Shown one piece after another: positions 1 to 29,300 of a stretch of 64,000 bases of DNA. The translations under genes and the position numbers were made by a program. This DNA comes from Gymnogyps californianus (taxonomy: Eukaryota; Chordata; Aves; Accipitriformes; Cathartidae). The notes beneath the pieces were generated by a model. That model had not been told where the DNA came from. It searched no databases and worked only from the letters and a program-made list of their open reading frames with translations. Position 1 is the stretch's first letter; every line of letters starts with the position of its first letter. The stretch spans positions 6,254,503 to 6,318,502 of the forward strand of contig NC_059473.1 of assembly GCF_018139145.2 (NCBI RefSeq), read 5' to 3'.

Positions 1-978
1 GGTAAAGATGGAGCTTGTCAGCCTTCAAAAATTTATTGACTTTGGTGAGACAGTAATTGAAATTCCTGTTGTAGCTGCAATGGAATGGTTTTTCTGTACA
101 TCCGTCCCACCCAGTGCGCGGCCCAAGTAATTTGGCTTAGAGAAGGAAATTCTGTGGGTGAGAGGAAGAAGTCATCCATCTCCTAACCCACAGGCACGTC
201 AGGGGAGCTTCAGCATGGGCCCTCTGCAGGCATTTTACCAGCCTGTTCCTTAGGATCATGCACCACTCCTGCATTAAACAAGCTTTGCAACTTGCATTCA
301 ACACCATTAACTTTACCCAAACACAAAGGCCATGCTGTATTCAGCTTATTGCAGGAGTGAGGGCTGTCTTCAAGATTCGTTGCTTTTCAAGTCGTATAAG
401 GTGTCTAATGTCTTGGATTCATCCACATAGGTTGGTGTGGTCTGCAAGGGTAATGAGGCCCCCTTCTTTGCAACCCATTTCTCACAGAGGGGCACTTACA
501 CTTTCAATAGGCGTTCAAATTTAGTATGCCCAAATTGCCCTGTGAGGTAGTTATTCAAATGACTTCTTTTTCTCTGCCTCAAACTAAAAAAAAACTAGCA
601 AAAATTACTTCTAAAACGGAGGATAAAATCATGGCAAGGCAATGAATATGCCTGTAAGTTTTCAGGCAGAAACTGGTTTCTCTTGGCAAGGTATTTTAAG
701 CCTGGAAACGGAACCAAGTACCATAAATGGAGATGCTTGACATATCCTCAGCAACAGAATAATTGCTGGGCCAATCTAGAATTAATCGTGTGGTGTTTGA
801 ACTGAATGACCGTTAATCCAACAATATTTTGTAAGTTGTGAATAAATTGCCGGAAGAAATAATTTCATTCCAATACGCTGCAGCACTTCAACTTTGATTA
901 ACATTTTAATTAGTAAGAGCTGACTGAATGGGAAGATGTTTAACTTGTGGCACACATTTGCAATTTTCCTTTTTTTAG

Positions 979-19843
<18,865 letters not shown>

Positions 19844-21720
19844 AGCCTCAACAAGCAAATTGAAGTTGGAGAACACAGCATCCTTAAAATGAGAGCAAAA
19901 TTCAAAATAACGTTGCTGAGGTTGAAAAATGGGCTTTTTTCTTTTTTTTTTTTTTTTTTTTTATTTTTTGGGGTGGGGGGGTGGTTTGGTTTTTTGTTTT
20001 TAATTTGTAAAGTAAGTGTAGCTGCGGACCACCAAGTCTTAAGGTTTGCATTATTTGTTTTTTAACACTGGGCACTGAATTTCCTTTGTTGGATTTCCAT
20101 AAGAATTTCCTTTGTTCAGAAAAATACTAATAGAAGATGAAGATAGTTTTTTAAACCCGGTCCTGTATTCCTTTCTGTATCCCAACAGGCAGCTTGCCTG
20201 CATCAGAATTACACAATCAGAGCCTTGAAACACAACAGATATTTTTAACGTCATCTCAAATGGCAACAAAACTGTAGTCAAGTCATGTTATTTACCATTT
20301 GTGTTCTCATGTGTGATATATAGTGTAGAAACCCCATGCTGCCAGATCCCGACAAGCAACAACTCGTCAGATGCTCGGCACCTGATGTCATCGAGCCCAC
20401 TGGACTGGATCTTCTGCTAAGTCACCGTAATTATCAGTATAGTAAGGAGCTGAGTTTGGGCAATTTTAAATTATATTTTGAAGTATTTTTCAGGCAGCAG
20501 ACAGTAGGCAGTTGAAAGTTAACTGCATATATTCAAAAGTACAATATGTACAAAGTCATCGGCCAAATTCATCAGCTGTAACAGGGGCTTGACAGGATAT
20601 TTCTGCAGTCCAGTGATGTCATTCACAAGTGCCATATCAACTCTTGTCATATCTGAAAGAAGGTGATATCCTGTAAAAGTTACTGCAATGGTTAGCATGA
20701 GGGAAATACAGTGTATTTGTGCCAAAACTGATCAGTGCTCTAAGGAATTACGTACTAGGCACTTTAAGAAAAGTTTACATCCTACATTGCTTGTATAGAA
20801 ATTGCATTTTGATCCTGTTGCTGCAGATCCCAGATACTACAGTTCATTGTAACTTAAAGATTGTTTAAATGGCTTTTGGCAAAAAGTTTGTAACTGTGAA
20901 AATGTAAAAAGTATTTATACACTTCAGAATCACAGCATTGTAGAAAATCACATACATGTTGCCACGTGATAAAATTAGTCAACAGAAATGATAAGAGTAT
21001 GTTTGCATGTGATACAAATGCTACTAAGACTGTAATGCCTACTATATGACCACAGTCACTCTACTAGCTGGTAAATACTGAATAAATGTATGGCACAGAA
21101 TATTGTTTGATTAATTACAAAGACTTCTAGCATAACAAGGTCTTTATATATATGTGTGTATATTAATTACGTGGGCATTCTTGATACTTGTAGTAAAAGA
21201 AAAGTACATAACTAATTTAATTTTACACAGAAGTATTTATGCAGATTTTCAGAATTTCATATCAGGAATAACCTTTTTATGTCCATTAGATATAAAAACA
21301 ATTTGCTAATATGTTAATTTGCATGTTTCCAGAGCTTGCTGTAGTTATATTGCAAAACAATGCATGTAAGCATTCCGCTTGGAATTTGTCCATGCTGCCA
21401 ATTCAAAGATGACTGCATGGAAAACTGGTAGTTTAGAACAAATCAGATTCCTGATTTCAATGTACTAAGCACCAATTACTTTGTTATATATGCTTGTACA
21501 AACAAATTCTACATATTCCTATAAACAAAATAAATGAAAAGAGATAATTATGTTATTGTCAGTCCTGAGATGAAACTTTCAACTTCTCTAATAAAAACCT
21601 TAAAAATTCAAAACCTTTAGTTTTGACTGTAGTGAATTGTAGGGTGGTGGTATTATTACTTACAAATTTTTAGTAAGTTGTATTTCCTGTAAAAATGTAC
21701 ATAGTGTAAATATATTTCTA
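19844..21720 (+). other. PLCB4: PLCB4 3' UTR (3' end not certain)
   Basis: AT-rich sequence follows the stop codons. About 90 nt downstream there is a T-run broken by single bases (about 19935-19969), followed by a G-rich run. Candidate AATAAA signals lie at 21081-21086, 21529-21534 and 21590-21595. Which one is used cannot be read from the sequence. Two Pumilio-like motifs at 21696-21712 would be included only if the transcript runs past the last of these signals. Confidence 0.6.
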
Positions 21721-21806
21721 TCACAGCTTATTTAGTCAAAGGAGTCTTATTTCTTTTAAGTGATAGAAGAATTGTGCAGCATCGGTCCTCGCAGCACTAC
21801 AGAACT

Positions 21807-21886
21807 ACCCGAGTACAGTGTAGCGGCACTACCTTGAGATGCAGCAACCCAAGTACAGTATAGCAGCACTACCTTGAGAATGCAAC
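21807..21886. repeat. 40-bp tandem duplication (two copies)
   Basis: Unit 1 (21807-21846) and unit 2 (21847-21886) both contain ACCC-AGTACAGT-TAGC-GCACTACCTTGAGA and differ by three substitutions and one or two indels. Confidence 0.85.
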
Positions 21887-24640
21887 TGAGAGAGAGGTCA
21901 GTGAAGTCTTTAGGTGTTTAAGGCAGGATTTAAACAAACTTGTGATGCCTATTCAGAATTCCCATTCTGATGCCACTTAACCTACAGAGGCACGTCCTGC
22001 TCCTTATGATCCATAATGTTTTAAAGACAAGTTGTGTACTGGGAGCAGCTCTCCCTGCTCTCTAAGCTTGGCTCGAGTGCTGGAGGGAGCTGTGGGAGCA
22101 GCAGTGTTTTCAGAGCATGCTGGACAGGATCCGGCATTTCAAACCAGGCAGTGATTTTTTTTTTTATTATTTTTATTTTTTTTAAATTAAAAATGTCTTC
22201 TAAAACACAGCTGGTGGAGACAGTGCTGTGAGCTGGAATTTTATACTGTTGCCTACCGCAGTGGTTTCTAGCCAGTAAGGAGAAGCAAATGACAGACCAG
22301 ATACAGAGGGAACTGGATGGTGAGGGATTGAACATTACCTGGGCTCATGTAACAGCCTGGCTGGAAACCACTGCCCTACCTGTTAAATAACTGGAAATGG
22401 AGGACTTGGGTTCAGCTCATGTCCCCCTCTGAGGAAAATCAAACCTGCCTGTCTTAATTCCCTGGCGAGTATCCTATGCAACAGCAATACACTGGGTTTG
22501 GAAGGCTAGAAAATACTGTCCACAGCCTCCTTTTGAGTCTCTGCTCGCTGCTCAGCCAGGAGCGAGACATTTATCAAGTCAGAGAGAAAATGTACTGTGA
22601 AACCGCGGAGCTGGGTAGCCTCAGCTTCCAGGCTCAGCTCCCAGAACTGTTACATATTTCATCCATTGACAATTTAGCATAAAATGCAGACAGTAATTTG
22701 AAATTAAGTGATGAATTTTGTCAGCGAAGTATTTTGAAATACTGTTTAAGTAGTATTTGATTCAAAAACTATTTGAAGTTTGGCCGCTAATGTAATGAGG
22801 TGAGAATTTCCATTGAGATGAAATAGGCTAATCAATTTGAACATTGATACCGAGTTAAAGCAGTTTAAAATGTCATTCCCTGCCGGGGTGATGGATTCCA
22901 CTTCAGTGAAATTTCATCGAGGGAAGTGGCAGATTCTCCCTCTCTGAATCTCTTCAGATAAATTCAGTGCAGCTGTGATGGGGAGGGTCATGACACCCTG
23001 ACCTCACAGGCAGCCTGCTCTTCTTCCAGTAATTTGGGGGTTGCTCATTAACTTGACTGTTTCCAAGTGGGGGTCTGTTTAACCCCTGCCCCACTCGAGT
23101 GCAGTCAAACTGCATTTCCAGAGACCCAAAATACCCCTCGGGGGCTGATTTCCTTGCAGACTCCACATGCTGTTGCCCACAGGCTGCCTGTGAAACCGGC
23201 TGCCAGTGGCAGACACATCCCAGAGCCGCTCGGCCGGAAAACCCCGCTCCCAGGGATGCGCCAGCAGTGGTCCCAGCGCTGCAGCACTGCTCTCACTGCA
23301 CTGCATGCTCCCTGCAAGGAGGCTGGTAAGAGTTATTGCTGTCTGGTAGTTGGGGGGTAGCAGGGGGGGATTCAGCCTTCAGAGATACACAGGCAGTCTC
23401 CACAGTGGGGGGTAAGGGCAGGTTGCAGGGCTGGCTCCAGGTGATCTGATCTGTGACCATAAATTGGCCCAGGTGACAGCATTTCAAGTCAGCTAATGCT
23501 GCACTGGCTCTCTCAGGTGAGAGCTTTCTGCTCTGTCAATGTTTTGGGGCTTTCTTGGTGTTAGGAAATTTTAGGCCTTTCCCTTTTTTGCCATGGAGAG
23601 CAGGATAAACGTGGCTCTGCAGGCTAGAAGTGAGGATTGTCACTGATGCTGAAGGCTTTTTTTGTTGTGCTGTGCAGCTGGCGGGTGCCGGGAGAGCACG
23701 GTTCTGTGCTGTGGGGCTCAGGGGGCTGTGGGTCAGGCTTGCCCACACCTCTAACACAGCTGCTCTCTCCCAGCTGCTCCCTGTGGTACCCTCCTACACG
23801 GGCTGGATGCAGGGGCAGCTGCTCAGGATCATATATTTATTTGGAGGCTTAGAAGCTACCTAGAAACCTCAAAAAAATTGGAAATTAAATAGGGGGCTAG
23901 AGGAAGAAATAGAGGCTAGTTAAATACCGAGGTCATCAGTGAAAGACCTGAGGAAGCCAGGCATTAAAATCACCACAGAAATACAGTCTGTTGCAGTCAA
24001 AGAGCCTCACATAGAAGATTTTTTTTTTCCTTTATATAGTCCCCTGAAACTATTATCTGTGTGTTAATCCTGTATCATGACTGACACAGGTCTGGCTCTA
24101 TTTTGGGGGGCAGGAATGACTCTTTATCATGAAACAGGAGAGAGCAGAAATGGCCAGAATATAGTATTTAATAGGTACAGCAAGCAGAAAAGGAATTTCA
24201 ACACAATAGTTACAAAAATCACTATGTTCCTTCAGTATCTGCTTTTATTTTTAAAGAGCTATTTCCCAGCAAGAAAACCCCTCTCTGCAGGTCTGCCCTG
24301 GCAGAGAAAGGGCAGCTTCCCACAGGCAGCTGCCCACAATCAAAACTCACCTTGTAATACCTTGCTTCGCAAAACCCTGGACTGTTTCCTCCAGACTCCT
24401 TTTCCTGAACTAGAAATGGGAATTGCTAGTGAATCCATGTAACGCCAGACATGCCAAATAGCTGCTGTCCCTTTGGCTTTTTACAAAAAAAATATCCTTG
24501 GTAGTAGGCTCCTGTTCCCCGCTGCTCCTGGGACTTGTGTCTCTGTAAATGGTAAATATTCGGATGTGCTCTTCGTACTGGGGCGACGGTGGCAGCGCAT
24601 TAAAGGACCGTAAAAGCTCCCGATGAGAGGCGAAAAAAAC
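21887..24640. other. Intergenic DNA between PLCB4 and LAMP5
   Basis: No gene is supported. The stretch at about 22680-22990 is AT-rich, of varied composition and free of simple repeats; it could be a conserved non-coding element, but this cannot be judged without an alignment. The short repeats at 22821-22843 and 23834-23858 are described in findings. Confidence 0.6.
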
Positions 24641-26332
24641 ATTTTAACGTCGCATCGCCCGGCAAAAGGGAAAGGCGAAACCCGGGAGCCGTGGGGTGGG
24701 AGGCAGGGCTCCGCCGGGGGTGTCGGTGGGGCCAGCGCTGCCCCGGGAGCAGGCGGCGGCCGGGCCGGGCTCCGCGGCGGGCCGCGATGCCCGCAGCTCG
24801 GTCTCGTCTGCCGCTGGCAGTGCCTCCTGCCTCCCGGCCACCGCCTCACACCCCCCGGGGGAACCCGGGCGCTCTGAGCTGGGAACACGACTGCTCCTCC
24901 TCGGAGATCCCTCTGCCGACAAACCGGGGGGTCCATTTCACCCCCCGCCCCCGGGTTGAGAGGGAGGAAACGCAAGCGCCGGTTTTACAGTGAATAAAGG
25001 GGATTGCCCAGCTCGGGACTCCGGCAGCACTGCACATCCCGGGGCGGGCAGCCCTGCCTGCCCTCTCCTTTCCTCCCCAGCAGCCGGCAGGGATGGGGTG
25101 CGCAGTGCTTTTATTCACCCCGCCTTGCAGCCCCTTCTCCCCTAAGCGCCCTCAACGCCGGGCCGCCATGCCTGCGCGCCCCATACCCTTGAGCCTGGCA
25201 GGGACAAACTCTTAGCTCCCCGGTACAGTTCGCCCGTGTCGTACCTCTGAGACGCACCCCTAGGCGTGCCCGGACACCCCCCCCCCAATAACGCTCCGCA
25301 TAGGCACGGCCTGGATTGTTTTAATGCATCTTCTGGGTGCTGTCGGGACAGCTCCCCGTGCTACGTGATGGTATGTTTTATGGTATGTCACGACATCTTA
25401 AAAGCTCAGGTGTGTTGATGGCCGTTTACAAAAGGGTGCCGAGTTTGCTTCTGACCTTGCCACACAAAAATAGCTGCACGTTTCTTTCTAAATTAACACA
25501 CAAAGCAGCTGTTCGCCTTCACCGAAATTACTGACGCTCGGTGAGCAGCCGGCGCTGGACTAGATAACCCCTCCTCCATCCCCTCCGCTGTCCCGGTTTA
25601 GCGGTTCGTTTGCCTCTCCGGCGGCGCTGGCGCTGCCCGGGGACAGCAGTTGTCCGGCGGGAGCAGCCGCCTGGCGCGGCACCGAAAGGGAAGGGTGGGT
25701 GGGTGGCAGGACCCCGGAGGAAGGGGGACCCGGCCCCGCGCCGTGCCCCGGCGAAGCCCGTGTGCCCTGGACCGGTGTAGGGCTCACCCCGGGATGCGGC
25801 CCCGCTCCCACCCCCTGCGCTGCCCCGGGGAGCGGGGGGCGCTCGGTGCGGTTCAACCCCGCTCCAGCGGCACGTCGGGGCGGCCCGGCTGGCCAGGGCT
25901 CCCCCGGCTCCCTCCTCCGAGGTCCCCGCTCTCCACCGGGATCCCCGTGGGGATCCCCGAGAGCCCCTCCGCGGGGGTTGGCGGGGCCCCCCCAACGCAA
26001 GAGGAGGGGGAGGAATCCCTCCTCCCCGCCCTGCCTCCGCGTACGCCCCGTCCCTCGGCGTGGGCGCCTCCATCAGCTCTGCCGGCATCTCCCCTCCTCC
26101 TCCGCCCCCCCACACACCCACGCACTCTTCCCCGTCCCTCCTCCCCGCCACTCCACAGCAGAGTGCTTTTGCAGCCTGTGCAGCTCCTGAGAAAGGAGGT
26201 GTTTCAGCTTCCCCCCCCCCCTTTTTTTTTTTTTTAAATATTTCTTCTTTTTTTTCTTTCTTTCCTCCGGAGCGGACCCTTTCGGAGAAGCAGCAGCAGC
26301 AGCCGCGGACACGCCGGGGCCGAGCAGGGAGG

Positions 26333-26372
26333 ATGGCCGGGGGGCGCCTCCCGGGGCTGCTCTTCCTCTTGC
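26333..26372 (+). CDS. LAMP5: LAMP5 exon 1 coding part (signal peptide)
   Basis: It reads [13 protein letters not shown] plus one base and ends at GC|GTGAGT. The sequence differs from the longer human N-terminus, but signal peptides vary freely. A strong Kozak context (GGGAGGATGG) and the in-frame join to exon 2 support this start. The 5' UTR is presumably the GC- and pyrimidine-rich sequence just upstream. Confidence 0.85.
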
Positions 26373-29300
26373 GTGAGTACCGCGGCGGCGAGTCGCGACA
26401 CAGAGCCCTGTCGCGATGAGGCTGGCGCTGAGACAGACCCGGCGCTGCTAGAGCACCGGACCTGCTTCACCGCCACCGGCTGCCCCATCTCCACTGCCCG
26501 CTCTATCGCGACAGGGATGCCCCGTCGCGACAGAGGAGCTTACTCCAGCGGGCTCGGGGGGGGAAGGGGGGGGAGGATAGGTCTTAAGGTGAGCCGGCAG
26601 AGGCTTAGGGCAAAAGGCCCCGGGCGCTGCCGCCGCTCAGCGCCTCTCTGCCCGCAGACGCCGCGGCTCGCCTGGCTGCCGAGCAAGAAGTTGAAAACCT
26701 CTCCGGGCTCTCCCCTAACCCCGAAAAGGACATTTTCGTGGTGCGGGAAAACCGGACGACGTGTCTCATGGCGGAATTCGCCGCCAAGTTCATCGTCCCC
26801 TACGACGTGTGGGCCAGCAACTACGTGGATGTGAGTGGGGTCCGGGTCCGGGGGAGCTGCGGCGCGGCCCGGGGGGCGGCCGGGGTTCGGGTTTGCAGCG
26901 CTACAGCCGCAGCCGCGGAGCCGCCGCACGTTGTCACGGCAGGACCGGTGGTGGCGGCGGGGCGGGGTGGGGGGGGTCGGGGGAATCCGCCGGTAGTTTT
27001 GGAAAGTCCTTTATCCTCTCTGAGGATATTCAGCCGGGACTGTGGGGGGGCTGTGGGCGTCCAGGGGGGCCCCGAGGCCGCCCCCCTGAGTCCCGCTCCC
27101 CGTTTCCAGCTGATCACGGAGCAAGCCGATATCCCGCTGTCGCGGGGCGCCGAGATGAAGGGCAAGTGCGGCACCAACGAGTCGGAGCTGGAGATCTCCT
27201 GGCTGGAGCAAGCGTACACCCTCAAACTCTTCTTCCTGAAGGTACGGGGCTCCCCCTGCACGCCCGGGAGCTGGGGGGGGGGGGGGGGGGTGTGTGTGTG
27301 TGCATGGCGGTATTGCCGGGGTCCTGACCGGCCCTGTCTCGGCAGGAGGGGCACAACACGTCCCGGGGGCAGGAGGCTTTCTGGAGGCTCAGCCGGATCC
27401 AGTTCAGCTACGACACCGCCGAGCGCACCTACTTCAAGGACGCTGTCAGCCGTAAGCGCCCCGGGGGGCCGGGATTTAAAGCAGATCCGTGGGGTCTGGC
27501 GAGCGCAGAGCCGGGGGGACGGACGGACACCCCGCGGGCTACTCGCCTAAATGCAGTTTAACGGGGAAAAAAGAAACCCCAAACCTGCCCGACAAAGCCG
27601 GGACCAGGTGCCGGTTTTAAACTGCGTATTAATTTTTTTCCCCCTTTTTCTGCTTGTTTCTTGTTTTTAATCACCGCAGTGGCCGTGGGAGGGAGAGGCC
27701 AACCTCTGCCCGTTGGCTGCGCTGCCCCGGGCCCTCTCGGCGGAACCCGGGGGCCCGAGGGGGTGGGCAGCAGGGCAGGGGTCCGCCTGGTTTGGAAAAA
27801 TTTGTCTCCTTTCCTGCAGGAGATGTTTTTTAAGGTTAATTATCTCCTCGATTCTGATGATTGTTGAATAGGTGGGAAAGCAGCCATTTCCCAAGATAAT
27901 GATGAAATCAACATCAATATCCATACCGCTACACACCTCCACACTCAATAGCCTCCTGTTGTCTCACTGGGTTTCCTTTCTTTTGGCTCTCATTTTGTTT
28001 TTAGTTCATTTCTCCTCAGAAATGAGTTGTCTTGTATTGAAAATTGAAATACTGTCATTTGCAAGTTGTTGTTCTTCAAGATTTTCAAACTCCAGTGAAT
28101 GGTGCACTAAGAGTTTGTGGCATAAGGCACACTGGATGTGGAGCTGTTTTTCCCACTGGTGTTTCCACTGTTTGTGTCCCCAAAACATGGTGGTGGCCAT
28201 GCCTCATCACCCTCTGCAAATGCGAAACACTGATTGCCTTTCTGTGCTGCTGAAGGGAAACAAAGGGCTGCAGAAGAGCGGGAGGTGGAAGGCATCCCTC
28301 ATTCCACCTTGCTGAGCTGCATTCAGCCTTCAGTTATAAAACAAGCTTGATGTGATGGGAAAATATTTTCTCGTAATCTATACTTGGGTGAAATGGTCAC
28401 GTTGTATTTTCAGGAAAGGTGTTATGGCCTGGTTTACTTTGTAGTAAGATCCCCAAATTGCATTGCTCCTTCCCACCTGAATTCAGAGCATAAGTGCAGC
28501 CGCAGGAATTGCTGTTTCCCGAACGTAGGGAGTACGAGCACAGTCCGAGGCTGAAACCTGTATGTACATCAATAGAAACCATTCCTCTGACTTTATGGAC
28601 TTCACGTCCTGTGACATGAGCATAGCTGGCAGCGGCAGAGCCAGCTTTCCCCTTCGTGCTGGCAGGACCACATGCTGCAGCCATCCGTTCCTGCTTGCGG
28701 GCAGGCAACCCCAGTGCGGGAACTGCCCTGGCTATGTGGGGGTGTCATGCCGAAACCATGGTCCCACCCCAGGAGAAAATGCTGCTTGAAGAGCAGTGGA
28801 GTGTGCGGCCGCCGCATTGCACGCTGCCTGCATACCCTTGTGTTCAGTTCATTAGCTTTGTTAACAAAGTCACGTCGGTCCCCCAGAGATGGGACCTGAC
28901 CTCTGCTGTTTCTGCCCCTTGGCCAGCTGGGAAGCACACGGCCAGCTCGCACCGGCTCTCTGCCCTGGTCACCCCGGCTGGGAAGTCCTACGAGTGCCAG
29001 GCACAGCAGACCATCTCCCTCATCTCCAGCGACCACCAGAAGTCTGTACAGCTCTTGCTGTCGGAAGTGCGCATCCAGCCCTTCGACTTCACCGCGGATT
29101 TTGTCTTCAGTGAAGGTAAGGTGCAGGGCAAAGGCATGTCCTGCATCCCCGAGATGCTGACGCTGCCATGGCCTTTGGGAATGTCACAATGTGCTTGAAG
29201 GAATTTGGGTCTCACCTTTATCAGGGCACCTTCCCCTCCCTCCAGCGGGTTGTCAGTGCTCCCTGCAGTCCCTCCAACCCGTTCCCTGCCTCCGTGGTCA

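Larger units (their letters stand above)
24640..27560. promoter_or_regulatory. LAMP5: CpG island over the LAMP5 5' end
   Basis: Base composition changes sharply to GC-rich with many CpG dinucleotides, densest in 24640-24990 and 25520-27560, against AT-rich flanks. It covers the LAMP5 start codon and exons 1-4, as expected for a CpG-island promoter. No TATA box was identified, and the transcription start cannot be fixed from sequence alone. Long open frames on both strands here are a by-product of high GC content. Confidence 0.85.

Noticed and set aside
20926..20950. AGAATCACAGCATTGTAGAA, reminiscent of a reversed CR1 tail
   Set aside because: The adjoining CR1 3' sequence (reverse of CCCTTCCAACC) is missing.
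22141..22200. T-rich then A-rich segment that could be a poly(A) tail of a retrocopy
   Set aside because: No recognisable processed gene or target-site duplication on either side.
24481..24993. 164-codon minus-strand and about 100-codon plus-strand frames
   Set aside because: Same GC-rich artefact at the left part of the CpG island; no recognisable motif.
25528..26237. Long overlapping frames on both strands (207 and 195 codons)
   Set aside because: Typical of stop-poor CpG-island DNA: Pro/Arg/Gly-rich, no domain, no matching splice pattern, and open on both strands at once.
26738..27550. 270-codon plus-strand open frame in the CpG island
   Set aside because: It reads through LAMP5 introns in GC-rich DNA. 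Only the part inside exon 2 frames with LAMP5; the rest is low-complexity Gly/Pro/Arg/Ala sequence.
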